The notes: generated from the sequence alone by a model not told the origin. A stretch of DNA of 64,000 nucleotides from Massilistercora timonensis (GCF_900312975.1 NZ_LT990039.1:2356001-2420000); one strand, 5' to 3'; positions 25,201-34,299 are shown, counted from the stretch's first letter. Numbers and translations are program-made.

Positions 25201-28044
25201 ATGATTGATTTAAAAAAATTAAATCCCATACTGGAAGGGTACAAAGCGTACTTTCCGAGCCATTGGGATGATGAAAAATATAAGTGGGAGGCGATCAAAC
25301 ATTTTCAGGAGCACTGGGATATTGACGCTGAAAATTTCGGAGAGATGTTCAAACAGGCTACTGAAAAGACATTTAACTTACTGGCGTCAGGGTATGCTTA
25401 CCCGCGCGGCATGATTACAAACTTTGCCAAAGCAGATGATGGAGCAACACGGGAGATGTTCCGGAATTTGTTTGATGAGTCTCAGGATCTGGCTGCAAGA
25501 GTATATGCTTTCCAGACAGTAGCGGAGGAATTACGGTCAAAGTATGATGACGGTACGTGGAGAAATCACTATCAGAATACGAATGCTATTAGTACATATC
25601 TCTGGCTGCGATATCCGGACAAGTATTATATCTACAAGTATGAGTTGTTCCGTGCGGTTGCAAAAGAATTGTCTTCTGATTACATGCCGAAGAAGAACGG
25701 TTCAGTTGAAAACCTGATCGGCGGTTTTCAAATGTATGATGAGATCTGTAACGCTATAAAGACAGATTTAGACATTAAGACTTTGATTAATGATGCTCTT
25801 GTTCCAAGTTGTTACGATGACCCTGAAATGAAGACAGTTACCATCGATGTAGGATTCTATCTTGCACGTTATTATTTAAGCGAACAGAATGCTACCAAAG
25901 AAACTGAAGAGTGGTTTCCTAAGGATTATTCGCCAGAACTTGGTGTGGACGATTGGATCGAGCTGTTGAATGATAGTTCTATCTTTACAATTAATAGCCT
26001 GCAAATCATGAAGCGTCTAAAAGATTATGGTGGTGCTGCTACATGCAAGCAACTTTCGGTGAAATATGGGGAAAATCCCAATTTTTATAACGGCGGATCG
26101 TGGTCGCTTGCTCAACGTATTGCAAAGAAAACGGGCTGCCCTGTTATGACAAAAGACACGGATGATTCAAAATGGTGGCCAATTCTGTATATTGGAAGGA
26201 AATCTGATAAATCCGCTGAAGGGGCATACATATGGAAGCTTAGAGAAGAATTGGCAGAAGCGCTGACCAAAGTAGACTTAAGTGAGATTGATTTATACGT
26301 TGATAATACACCCTCCATATGGAAAATCAGTCATGGCTCTATATCTGAGAAGAACAGAATCACTTTTGAGGGGCGTAATGTTGTAGTGGTACACAGTACA
26401 ACAAAAGCAAAAGCTACCTCTAAGGTTTCTCAGGGTGAGAGGTTTATGGAGGGGATCAAGAAAGGTGATTATTTCTATCTTTGTTATGGAAATAGTATAA
26501 GGTTGTTGGGGCAATTCGTTACTGATAAGGCTGTTCTTAATCCAGAAATGGAAGACGGTTGGTACGAAAGAGAGTACCGATTAATAAGGATATCAAAAGA
26601 TACATCTGCTTACAAGGGAATTCAGAAATGGTGGACACCAAATGATAACTCTACCTGTATAAAGGTTGAAACCGAAGATAAGGAGCTGTTTGAAGAAACA
26701 ATCTTAAAGCCTTATTTTGATATGACGGTGTCTGGACTTTTTGGAGATGAAAATCAGGAGCAGAATTATTGGTGGCTGACCGCAAATCCTAAAATTTGGA
26801 GTTTTTCAGATATCAAAATCGGTGAAGAGCAGAATTATACACTTTACAATGAGAATGGAAATAAGCGTCGTGTATTCCAGAACTTTCTTGATGCAAAGGT
26901 CGGGGATGTGGTTATAGGGTATGAGGCTAATCCGGTAAAGAAGGTTGTGGCTATTGCTAGGATTACACAGGCGAATGATGGTAAGGCTATCTATTTTGAA
27001 AAGGTTGAAGGTCTGGCTACACCGATTGAGTACCTTGCTCTTAAGGAATGCCCTGAACTTAAAAAGATGGAGTTTTTCGTACAGCCGAACGGAAGCTTAT
27101 TCAAGCTGACTAAAGGTGAATATGACTTTATCATGGACATTATACGAGAAGAAAACCCTCTGAAGAAACCGGATACTGCAAAGCAGAAATACACCAAGGA
27201 AGATTTCCTCAGCAAGGTCTACATGACAGAGGAAAGATATGATGTCCTAGAAGCATTACTGAGAAATAAGATGAATGTGATCCTGCAGGGAGCGCCAGGT
27301 GTTGGCAAGACCTTCACAGCCAAGAAACTTGCATATGCCATGATGGGGGAGGCGGATGATTCCCGTATAGAAATGGTTCAGTTCCATCAGAACTATTCCT
27401 ATGAGGATTTCATCATGGGATATCGTCCGGATGGGGCTGATTTCAAGCTCACAGAAGGTATCTTCTATCGGTTTTGTCAAACAGCGGCGAATTATCCGAA
27501 TAAGGAATTCTTCTTTATCATTGATGAGATTAACCGTGGAAATATGAGTAAGATATTTGGGGAGTGTCTGATGCTGATTGAGAAGGCCTACCGAGGAACA
27601 AAGGCTACTTTGGCCTATAGCGGAATGCCATTCTCTGTGCCGGAAAATCTGTACATTATAGGCATGATGAATACTGCTGACCGAAGCCTTGCAATGATTG
27701 ACTATGCACTCAGAAGACGGTTCAGTTTCTTTGAGATGGAACCAGCCTTTAATTCAGAGGGATTCACGAACTATCAGAATGCATTTGGCAATGAGACCTT
27801 TAATGCTCTAATTGAGCAAATTAAGTTGCTGAATAAAGAAATTACAGAAGATAAATCGCTAGGACGAGGATTTCAGATTGGGCATAGCTATTTCTGCGGA
27901 AGAGAAGAGCTTGGATGTACTGATGAATGGATGCGTTCTGTGGTAGAGTTTGATATCCTACCGATGCTGAGTGAATACTGGTTTGATGAACCAACGAAGT
28001 TGCAGCGTTGGGAGAAAAATTTGCGTGGTGTATTTGATGACTAA
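25201..28044 (+). CDS. mcrB: McrB-type AAA+ GTPase with central EVE domain
   Basis: 947 aa. N-terminal ~170 residues: an uncharacterised helical domain. Central part: YWWLTANPKIWSFSDI onward (about 522-640), an EVE/PUA-like domain that in relatives reads modified bases. C-terminal AAA+ domain: GAPGVGKT (G697-T704), FFIIDEINRGNMSKIFGE (Walker B, near 774) and NTADRSLAMIDYALRRRF (sensor and arginines). It is the motor of an McrBC enzyme that cuts modified DNA. The start at 25201 follows GGAAGGAG; an ATG at 25180 lies before that site and is rejected. It overlaps mcrC by 8 bp. Confidence 0.88.
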   Translation: MIDLKKLNPILEGYKAYFPSHWDDEKYKWEAIKHFQEHWDIDAENFGEMFKQATEKTFNLLASGYAYPRGMITNFAKADDGATREMFRNLFDESQDLAARVYAFQTVAEELRSKYDDGTWRNHYQNTNAISTYLWLRYPDKYYIYKYELFRAVAKELSSDYMPKKNGSVENLIGGFQMYDEICNAIKTDLDIKTLINDALVPSCYDDPEMKTVTIDVGFYLARYYLSEQNATKETEEWFPKDYSPELGVDDWIELLNDSSIFTINSLQIMKRLKDYGGAATCKQLSVKYGENPNFYNGGSWSLAQRIAKKTGCPVMTKDTDDSKWWPILYIGRKSDKSAEGAYIWKLREELAEALTKVDLSEIDLYVDNTPSIWKISHGSISEKNRITFEGRNVVVVHSTTKAKATSKVSQGERFMEGIKKGDYFYLCYGNSIRLLGQFVTDKAVLNPEMEDGWYEREYRLIRISKDTSAYKGIQKWWTPNDNSTCIKVETEDKELFEETILKPYFDMTVSGLFGDENQEQNYWWLTANPKIWSFSDIKIGEEQNYTLYNENGNKRRVFQNFLDAKVGDVVIGYEANPVKKVVAIARITQANDGKAIYFEKVEGLATPIEYLALKECPELKKMEFFVQPNGSLFKLTKGEYDFIMDIIREENPLKKPDTAKQKYTKEDFLSKVYMTEERYDVLEALLRNKMNVILQGAPGVGKTFTAKKLAYAMMGEADDSRIEMVQFHQNYSYEDFIMGYRPDGADFKLTEGIFYRFCQTAANYPNKEFFFIIDEINRGNMSKIFGECLMLIEKAYRGTKATLAYSGMPFSVPENLYIIGMMNTADRSLAMIDYALRRRFSFFEMEPAFNSEGFTNYQNAFGNETFNALIEQIKLLNKEITEDKSLGRGFQIGHSYFCGREELGCTDEWMRSVVEFDILPMLSEYWFDEPTKLQRWEKNLRGVFDD

Positions 28045-29104
28045 GGATAAGAGCATATTTATAAAAAACATATACTATATGCTTTCCTATGCATTTAAGA
28101 TTCTGAAACAGTCGAATTATGATGAGGTAGCTTCGGAAAAGTTTGAGAATGCACAGGACTTATTTGCTGCGATTCTTAGCAAGGGTATTGCTCAGCAGCT
28201 GAAGCAGGGACTTTACCGGGAATATATTACGAAAAACGAGACGTTATCCATCATGAGGGGCAAGCTGGACCTGCAGGAGACTCTGCGAAACCGGATCCAG
28301 CGAAAGCAGAAGTTAGCCTGTGAGTTTGATGAGCTGTCCGAGAACAATTTGTTCAATCAGATTTTGAAAACCACGATCCATTACCTTCTGATTGATGAAG
28401 GCGTGGAAGTGGAAAGAAAATCTGTGCTGAAGAAGATCCTTGTATTTTTTGACGGCATTGAACTCCTAGAACCTTCCGTTATCCCATGGAGCCGGCTTCA
28501 TTATCAGAGGAATAATAAGAACTATGAGATGTTGATGAATGTCTGTTATTTTGTCCTGGATGGAATGCTTCGGACCACAGAGAAGGGTGAGTATAAGATG
28601 GAGTCCTTCTCAGATGAGCATATGGCCAGGCTTTATGAGAAGTTTGTTCTGGAATACTATAACCAGCATCACACTTATCTGAGTGAGGTCAAGGCTGGAC
28701 AGGTGAAATGGAATTTGATTGGTGATAACAGCGAGTCCATGATACGGTTCCTGCCGGTCATGCAGACAGATATCATGCTAAGATTAAAGGATCAGATTCT
28801 CATCATTGACGCGAAGTATTACGGGAAAACACTTCAGCAGCAATATGATAAGTATACTCTGCATTCCAATAATGTGTATCAGATATTCACTTATGTTAAG
28901 AATCAGGATAAGAACAATACTGGAAATGTGGCGGGGATCCTTCTGTATGCTAAGACGAATGAGGACATTACTCCGGATTGCATGTTTAACATGGGAGGAA
29001 ATCAGATTGGGGCAAAGACACTGGATCTGAATAGAGATTTCTCGTTGATTGCGTCACAGCTGGATAAACTGGTCGAGGATTTCTTTAAGGTGAAGTCTGC
29101 GTAG
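28037..29104 (+). CDS. mcrC: McrC-type endonuclease subunit
   Basis: 355 aa. ATG 28037 overlaps the mcrB stop in ATGACTAA, a classic coupled start. The N-terminal domain (IKNIYYMLSYAFKIL) and the C-terminal PD-(D/E)XK nuclease are visible: QTDIMLRLKDQILIIDAKYYG-type strand with D near 244 and D257-A-K259 (cited in parts). McrC is the nuclease driven by McrB. Longer open frame from 27971 is rejected because it is only the upstream mcrB sequence read in another frame. Confidence 0.9.
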   Translation: MTKDKSIFIKNIYYMLSYAFKILKQSNYDEVASEKFENAQDLFAAILSKGIAQQLKQGLYREYITKNETLSIMRGKLDLQETLRNRIQRKQKLACEFDELSENNLFNQILKTTIHYLLIDEGVEVERKSVLKKILVFFDGIELLEPSVIPWSRLHYQRNNKNYEMLMNVCYFVLDGMLRTTEKGEYKMESFSDEHMARLYEKFVLEYYNQHHTYLSEVKAGQVKWNLIGDNSESMIRFLPVMQTDIMLRLKDQILIIDAKYYGKTLQQQYDKYTLHSNNVYQIFTYVKNQDKNNTGNVAGILLYAKTNEDITPDCMFNMGGNQIGAKTLDLNRDFSLIASQLDKLVEDFFKVKSA

Positions 29105-29116
29105 TGGAGGAGAAAG

Positions 29117-29758
29117 ATGGTAGTAAAAGAAACCAAACGATTATACAAATCATATTTGAACAGCACCAATTCTCGCTGGGAATATGGAAACAGCGTCCTA
29201 TACCGTATGTGTGAAGAAGAGCCTGAACATAAAGAGATAGATGTTATCGTTGGTAAGATTTGGCTCATCGGAAGGAGTTATGCTGCGGCTATTGAGAGAC
29301 GAAAGAATGCGGTTGTTGTTGGAGATGATTTTTATTATGATGAGGTAGCCCCGAAACTATTGGAGATCGGTCCGGAACTTGATGATCGGATCACCAAATT
29401 GAGAAAGAGCAAAGGGCTTATTCTTGATGACATTAAATTGGTTCTGAGTACACATAAGTTCTTGATGGATATTTTTTATGAATTGACCGGATTGGAAAAG
29501 AGATCTCTTGCATCAAAATATCTCCACTTTCATTGCCCGGAGAAGTTTTTTATCTATGATAGTCGGGCAAGAGTAGGGATCGGGAAGCTGGTGAAGAGAC
29601 CTAATAAAGGAATTCTTACGGATGTGTCCAATTGCGATCCAGAATATGGAGACTTTGTATGTAGGATGCTTGAACTGCAGGAATATCTGGATGAACAGCT
29701 TGGAGTATATGAATTGCCGCGAAAATTGGATGGCTTTCTTCTGACAGCAATCAAATAA
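29117..29758 (+). CDS. Uncharacterised McrBC-linked protein
   Basis: 213 aa, mainly helical, soluble. A conserved-looking C-terminal patch, KYLHFHCPEKFFIYDSRAR, contains closely spaced His, Cys, Asp and Arg. The pattern is one I associate with unnamed defence-island proteins, but I cannot assign a family. It starts 12 bp after mcrC behind TGGAGGAG, so it belongs to the mcrBC operon and may be an accessory subunit or a second effector. The operon ends at the hairpins near 29,866-29,969. Confidence 0.7.
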   Translation: MVVKETKRLYKSYLNSTNSRWEYGNSVLYRMCEEEPEHKEIDVIVGKIWLIGRSYAAAIERRKNAVVVGDDFYYDEVAPKLLEIGPELDDRITKLRKSKGLILDDIKLVLSTHKFLMDIFYELTGLEKRSLASKYLHFHCPEKFFIYDSRARVGIGKLVKRPNKGILTDVSNCDPEYGDFVCRMLELQEYLDEQLGVYELPRKLDGFLLTAIK

Positions 29759-29859
29759 CGGATGGAGAAGATCTATATTCGAAACGAAGAAAACACTTAT
29801 CGCCGTGTATAAGGATGAGTATAAATGTTAGTCTAAAAGTGATCACTCTATAGTTGAAG

Positions 29860-29969
29860 AACATAAACCCCGGTCAGAAAAGACGGTATGCCTTTTTCTG
29901 ATCAAATTAAAAAAACTTTTTACAAACTATTAACAAGAATCACAGGAACTGAATGCTCCTGTGATTCTT
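29860..29969. terminator. Two hairpins between convergent operons
   Basis: First, about 29,868-29,902: GGTCAGAAAAG pairs with CTTTTTCTGATC. Second, 29935-29969: a perfect 13-bp stem AAGAATCACAGGA/TCCTGTGATTCTT with a 9-nt loop and A/T-rich flanks, suitable for both directions. They separate the mcrBC operon from the minus-strand operon. Confidence 0.75.
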
Positions 29970-29970
29970 A

Positions 29971-30684
29971 TTAGTTAGTATTAAGAAAGTCACATGCTGA
30001 TAACAAAGCGCGTGCATATTTTTTGCCAGAAGAAATAACTAGTTTTTTGTTGATAAGAAAAATCCATATTAATAAAAAAGCAAGGTTAATAAAAAAGCCA
30101 CAAATTATATTTGTCAAATTTAAAGAAATAAATTGTCTGTGTCTCAAAAAAAATAGTGCTGCATTAAAGACTATACCAATGAAACATATGGCTAAACCAA
30201 GAGGCTTTAATCCTAATAAATTATATGAGAAACCAAAATTGATGTTTTCTTCGGCGATTAGTGGGAATTTATTTGGGTCACGTGTTTGGGCAATTAGCCA
30301 AGTTACAGCAGTCGAAACAGAATTTTTCATATGTGTATCGTCATCAGAAAGTGTAAATTCTTTAATATTTTGAGATAAAAAAGTATAATATCTGTCCTTG
30401 CTTTTTGGGTCAATATAATTGGATGATGGCAATAATGCTTTTTGAGCAGGCAACAAATCGGGAAAACATTTTTTCATGGCTCGAGTGCCAGGTATTCTGC
30501 AATAAATTATTAGAAGATTACAAAATCCATATGTAATTAATAGCACAATCAATGTTGAAGTGATTTTTTGCATTTCTGATATAAGTAAATACAGTTCCAA
30601 GATCAAAGGGGCAATAAAGATTATTCCAACGCTCAGGCGGGCTCTTAGATTGTATGGGCCAAATGCAGTAAATAATTCTTTCAT
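29971..30684 (-). CDS. Four-helix membrane protein, candidate defence effector
   Basis: 237 aa in a 2+2 layout: two membrane helices near residues 17-35 and 42-62, a ~85-residue soluble domain, then two helices near 158-182 and 190-212. This layout resembles 4TM effector proteins of nucleotide-signalling defence systems, but I recognise no exact family. AGGAG stands 10 bases before the ATG. Last of three tightly packed genes (12 bp after its neighbour). Very AT-rich. If an effector, it would disturb the membrane on activation; that is inference. Confidence 0.6.
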   Translation of the reverse strand: MKELFTAFGPYNLRARLSVGIIFIAPLILELYLLISEMQKITSTLIVLLITYGFCNLLIIYCRIPGTRAMKKCFPDLLPAQKALLPSSNYIDPKSKDRYYTFLSQNIKEFTLSDDDTHMKNSVSTAVTWLIAQTRDPNKFPLIAEENINFGFSYNLLGLKPLGLAICFIGIVFNAALFFLRHRQFISLNLTNIICGFFINLAFLLIWIFLINKKLVISSGKKYARALLSACDFLNTN

Positions 30685-30696
30685 GAAAAAAGTCTC

Positions 30697-31140
30697 CTAT
30701 ATTTTGGTAAAGCAAGTATCCAAACGATCATAAAAATTTGGATTTTTCCTAGTATTATACAAAAGAATTTCAGATTCAGTCAAATCAAATTTAAAACCAA
30801 ACATATTACCTTTTAATAAATTTGCATATCCGTAACTGTTTTGTTTTGGGAAATAAATGTCTTTATTTAATGAGTTGCACCAAGAAAAATCAATTGTGCC
30901 ACCACAAGTGATGGCAACAATTGTTTTTTCAGAAATATTATTACTACGCAAGTACAATGAAACAGCTATATTGTGTCCAACAATAAAGAAAACATCTAGA
31001 GAGGTAGAAGGAATACTCACAAGTTGCTCGAAACCTGCTATTGAAGTTTGGGGAAAACACCATAGATGTATACTTTTTTCAATATATTGTTGTCTTGCTG
31101 TTAACTCATTAGAAAAACAGTTTTGTAATAAATAACGCAT
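30697..31140 (-). CDS. Small protein with caspase/CHAT-like His and Cys strands
   Basis: 147 aa. SLDVFFIVGHNIAVSL is a hydrophobic strand ending in Gly-His (H56). EKTIVAITCGGTIDFSW is a second strand ending in Cys (C79). A strand with His followed ~20 residues later by a strand with Cys is the core of caspase-fold peptidases. The match is by pattern only and the protein is short for the fold. It starts 4 bp after the MBL gene and lies before the 4TM gene. Alternative: an unrelated alpha/beta adaptor. Confidence 0.45.
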   Translation of the reverse strand: MRYLLQNCFSNELTARQQYIEKSIHLWCFPQTSIAGFEQLVSIPSTSLDVFFIVGHNIAVSLYLRSNNISEKTIVAITCGGTIDFSWCNSLNKDIYFPKQNSYGYANLLKGNMFGFKFDLTESEILLYNTRKNPNFYDRLDTCFTKI

Positions 31141-31144
31141 CGTT

Positions 31145-32023
31145 TTACATTCCTAAAGTGCGACCTGTTTGAACAGTTTTTGGTAAAAAATTTGAGTTAT
31201 TAATTGTTATTGTACCTTCATATTTTGTATTGTAAACTCGATATCCAGTAGTGTCTAATTTATCAGAACCTCCATTGGTATTTCCTGTGTTGTCGGAAAT
31301 AACATAGAAGGAGTTGATTTGGTCGCTCTTTTTTTCAAAAATCTGCTCAGCCTGTTTTGGTTTTCCGTGATGAGGTAATTGGATGGCATCATAACTTCTT
31401 ACTATATTTTCAATTGATGCATAGGAACAGTCTCCACATAGTAACATGCTAGAAGCTCCAAATTTAATTTTTACTTGAATACTTGTTGCATTATAAATAG
31501 TTTCACCATCAATATTGTCACTTTCTCGACTGTCAAGATGTTTTGCTACAGCATTCATCATGTAATCCAAATCAGGTCCTATAATGCTTACCTCAGAACA
31601 AAATGTTTCGGGATGTTCATAGATGTCTTCAATTGGTTCACCGGATAATTCTGCAATATTATTATAAAGATTAAGAATTTGTTGCTTTAATGGCTCACGT
31701 TTTCTTCGTTGATCATTGATTTTATCTAAAATATCATCTACATATTTCAGTAGTAGAGTGGTTTTGATTACACTAATTTTATTTTCTGATAGTAATTTAC
31801 GTATTCCTTCAAAATGATCTTTGTCGTTATGAGAAAGAATGAGTGTGGCCTTTTCATAACCATGCTTATCCATATATGATATAACTTTGTCGGCATGTGC
31901 CTCGTGACCACAATCATATATGAATAGTTTGCTACCTGTATTAATCAAAATGCAATCGCCGTAATTGGTTGTTTCGGAGTTTTCATATTCTTGGGAGCCT
32001 AAAATTAAAATTTCCTTCATCAT
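31145..32023 (-). CDS. ComEC-like metallo-beta-lactamase-fold hydrolase
   Basis: 292 aa. Metal-site motifs: LSHNDKDHFEG (H65, D67, D69, H70), SSMLLCGDCSY (Asp) and AIQLPHHGKPKQ (His pair). The HxDxDH form and PHHG are those of the ComEC/Rec2 MBL branch, predicted to be nucleases or phosphodiesterases. There is no membrane part, so it is cytosolic. First gene of a three-gene minus-strand operon. AGAAAGGA precedes two tandem ATG codons. Confidence 0.82.
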   Translation of the reverse strand: MMKEILILGSQEYENSETTNYGDCILINTGSKLFIYDCGHEAHADKVISYMDKHGYEKATLILSHNDKDHFEGIRKLLSENKISVIKTTLLLKYVDDILDKINDQRRKREPLKQQILNLYNNIAELSGEPIEDIYEHPETFCSEVSIIGPDLDYMMNAVAKHLDSRESDNIDGETIYNATSIQVKIKFGASSMLLCGDCSYASIENIVRSYDAIQLPHHGKPKQAEQIFEKKSDQINSFYVISDNTGNTNGGSDKLDTTGYRVYNTKYEGTITINNSNFLPKTVQTGRTLGM

Positions 32024-32119
32024 AAATCCTTTCTGACTAGATAGTCTATAATATGTGATATTTGATAAAAAGAACTGGTGTCTTTAAATACTCCTTTCAG
32101 CGACTGATTCAGAAAGATA

Positions 32120-32230
32120 TTGAAAAATAAATAGAAATCAAGTATAATAGATATGCGAATATGTATTGACTGATTTCATGTTAATACCTTTAAGTTCATC
32201 CTGCTTGGGTGGACTTTTCTTTTTATCTTT
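32120..32230 (+). ncRNA. Candidate short transcript between divergent genes
   Basis: TTGAAA (32120-32125), exact 17-bp spacer, TATAAT (32143-32148). About 50 bases on is a hairpin, AAGTTCATCC/GGTGGACTT (32202-32226, one bulge), followed by a long T-rich run. The unit would give a ~75-nt RNA with no open frame. It may be a regulatory RNA, or an attenuated leader of the HTH gene at 32372. It fills most of the 349-base gap 32024-32371. Confidence 0.4.
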
Positions 32231-32310
32231 TTGTGTATTATAACATAGCAAGAAATAAAAATCAAGAAATGTAGTAAAAAAATTAACTATAAATAAAGAA
32301 AGTAAAAAAC

Positions 32311-32339
32311 TTGAAACGAATTAAATGCTGTGATAATAT
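32311..32339 (+). promoter_or_regulatory. Promoter of the 354-aa HTH gene
   Basis: TTGAAA (32311-32316) and TAATAT (32334-32339), 17-bp spacer, 33 bases before the chosen ATG. Confidence 0.5.
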
Positions 32340-32371
32340 GTATACAATAATAATAATAGGTGGTTGTTTTT

Positions 32372-33436
32372 ATGTCATTGAAAATAAAATTGAGTGAAGC
32401 GACAGGTTTGAGATTGAAGGAATTTAGGACACAATATAAAGTAAAGGCAAAAGATGTAGCTGAAATGTTGGGGAAAAGTCCTGCTTATATATCCAAATTG
32501 GAAAAAGGGCAAATTCAACAAATTGATAAAATAGAATTTGAAAAGATACTAAATTTTATAGCGAATGATGATGATGGTTATTATAGATTTTTTGAAGAAT
32601 TTGCAGAGAGAGCGAATATAAAAGATTTAGAAAATGACTTGGCGTTTCGTAATTTCGATATGCTTGAAAGAAAGATTCCAGTTAATAATAATCTTATAAA
32701 TTTTATTAAAGAAATGATGAAAGAACTAGGGATATCTATTCATCAATTAACAAATTATATTAATGAAAATGAAGATTTGGGTGCTGATATTTCGGAAAAA
32801 TATGATTTAAATGCTGATGAAGTAAAAAAAAATGTTTGGCATGCAGTAACAGATGCAAATAGTATGCAAAATGTGTTTAGCTATATCTTTCTAGAATACT
32901 CAGAAGATAAAGTTGAAAAGTTATTGTCAGGGAAGAAAAAAAAATGTGAGTATATGCTTGTATATGCAATAATGTATCACCTTTTGAAAATGAAATATAA
33001 AAAAGAGGGAAAAGAGTACAATGATACATTAATTGAAGAATGCAGTATTGAAGCAGAACAGATATTACTAAACTATAAATTTTATTCGCTGACTGTTAAA
33101 CATCGTTTATTGGCCCAAAGTGAGACAATAGATGAATATAACAATTTGCTAAATGAGTCTGATATTAACAATGCAAAATATGTAATGGATATTATTGAAG
33201 TAATCAAATTTTTATCTGAATACGATGTCGAGTATACTAATAAAAAATTAAAGATAATTGCTGAAAATCTAAAAAATAATGATACTACCTTTGCATTTGC
33301 TTATATGGCCTTATCTTTGCGGGGCTTGAATGATTTACAAACAGGTCTAAAAAAGAAATTTTTAGAAGAAATAAAAGCATTAATTGATAAATATTCAAAT
33401 TTAACAGAAACTGTTGATAATATGGAAAAATATTGA
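32372..33436 (+). CDS. XRE-type HTH protein with long helical C-terminus
   Basis: 354 aa. N-terminal Cro/CI HTH: LRLKEFRTQYKVKAKDVAEM then GKSPAYISKLEKGQ (about residues 12-45). The remaining ~300 residues are helical, charged and Lys/Asn-rich with no domain I recognise. It is divergent from the MBL operon and thus its probable regulator; the C-terminus may sense infection. The start at ATG 32372 is preferred to GTG 32360 because AGGTGG lies between. Among the most AT-rich genes in the window, matching the MBL operon, so both were probably acquired together. Confidence 0.75.
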   Translation: MSLKIKLSEATGLRLKEFRTQYKVKAKDVAEMLGKSPAYISKLEKGQIQQIDKIEFEKILNFIANDDDGYYRFFEEFAERANIKDLENDLAFRNFDMLERKIPVNNNLINFIKEMMKELGISIHQLTNYINENEDLGADISEKYDLNADEVKKNVWHAVTDANSMQNVFSYIFLEYSEDKVEKLLSGKKKKCEYMLVYAIMYHLLKMKYKKEGKEYNDTLIEECSIEAEQILLNYKFYSLTVKHRLLAQSETIDEYNNLLNESDINNAKYVMDIIEVIKFLSEYDVEYTNKKLKIIAENLKNNDTTFAFAYMALSLRGLNDLQTGLKKKFLEEIKALIDKYSNLTETVDNMEKY

Positions 33437-33459
33437 TAAAAAGCAGCTCTAAATGATGT

Positions 33460-33492
33460 AAAGCTACTGGATAAAGTATTCCAGTAGCTTTT
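33460..33492. terminator. Terminator between convergent HTH genes
   Basis: 12-bp perfect stem AAAGCTACTGGA/TCCAGTAGCTTT with an 8-nt loop and flanking T/A runs, usable in both directions. Confidence 0.8.
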
Positions 33493-33691
33493 ATTTCTTC
33501 TCAAATCTTATTACATCATTCGGTTCACAATTCAAAATTTCACAAAGCCTTTCCAGTGTAAACATGGTAATAGACTTATTATGTTTTAAATTATTGATCG
33601 TCCGGGGATTGATACCATACTTATGAATCAGTGTATAGGTGGAGACATCCCGTTGGCGCATGGTTTCCCACAATGGAGAATAGTTTATCAT
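33491..33691 (-). CDS. Small XRE-family HTH protein
   Basis: 66 aa. STYTLIHKYGINPRTINNLK and SITMFTLERLCEILNCEPND give a complete Cro/CI fold, similar in size and plan to the protein at 12116. Divergent from the acidic protein at 33799; the 107-bp gap between them would carry the shared control region. Probably a repressor of this module. Confidence 0.85.
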   Translation of the reverse strand: MINYSPLWETMRQRDVSTYTLIHKYGINPRTINNLKHNKSITMFTLERLCEILNCEPNDVIRFEKK

Positions 33692-33798
33692 TTCTGCTCA
33701 CTTCCCAGTTTGTAATATAATCATTATCATGGTAAAAATAATGGTTTACTATACTGAAAAATGTATCTATAATAGAGGCATATGGAGGGAGAACTGGG

Positions 33799-34152
33799 AT
33801 GAAAAAATATGATGAACTATCAGAAAAAGAAAAACGTAATTTTGAAGAATTCCTTATCTTAACATTCGAGTTTTCCGATGATGAGCTGGCGGCAATCGAT
33901 AAACAAAAGCCAATGACAATGGAACTTTTTTCTTCATGTCTGGCTAAGTGTACAGAGCGTGGGCTCTATAAACTTTTCGAAGGCCTGTTGGATGAGTATC
34001 CGGATTTAACGGATAAATACGTAAAAGCTATTGATGATGATATAAAAGATGTGATATTGCCGGAAAGAACTCCAGAGGAGGAAGAAGAAAGCTGGAATCG
34101 ATTGTGCGACAGAATAAAAAATGAATATGGTGATGATGTAATAAACGAATAG
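33799..34152 (+). CDS. Acidic hypothetical protein
   Basis: 117 aa, strongly acidic C-terminus (LPERTPEEEEESWNRLCDRI), helical, soluble. Recognised by its GGAGGGAGAAC-type ribosome site and coherent codon use; no family known to me. Divergently paired with the small HTH repressor. Small acidic proteins in such positions are sometimes DNA mimics or antirestriction proteins, but there is no direct evidence here. Confidence 0.65.
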   Translation: MKKYDELSEKEKRNFEEFLILTFEFSDDELAAIDKQKPMTMELFSSCLAKCTERGLYKLFEGLLDEYPDLTDKYVKAIDDDIKDVILPERTPEEEEESWNRLCDRIKNEYGDDVINE

Positions 34153-34240
34153 CTGCCGGAAAATCTGGTGGCTATTTTTTATAACAGAAATCTATGAATT
34201 AAAATCTGGCATCCGGTCAAAAAAGACGGGATGTTTTTTT
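34151..34240 (+). terminator. Two tandem terminators after the acidic protein gene
   Basis: Hairpin 1: AGCTGCC/GGTGGCT (34151-34173) then T6. Hairpin 2: CATCCGGTC/GACGGGATG (34210-34233, one mismatch) with an A6 loop and T7. The second shares the CGGTCARAAAAGACGG core with the hairpin near 29,870. Confidence 0.7.
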
Positions 34241-34299
34241 GTGCACTTTATTAAAAACTTTGTCTCCACACACTGTATAATTCACGAATTTCCTTTCTA

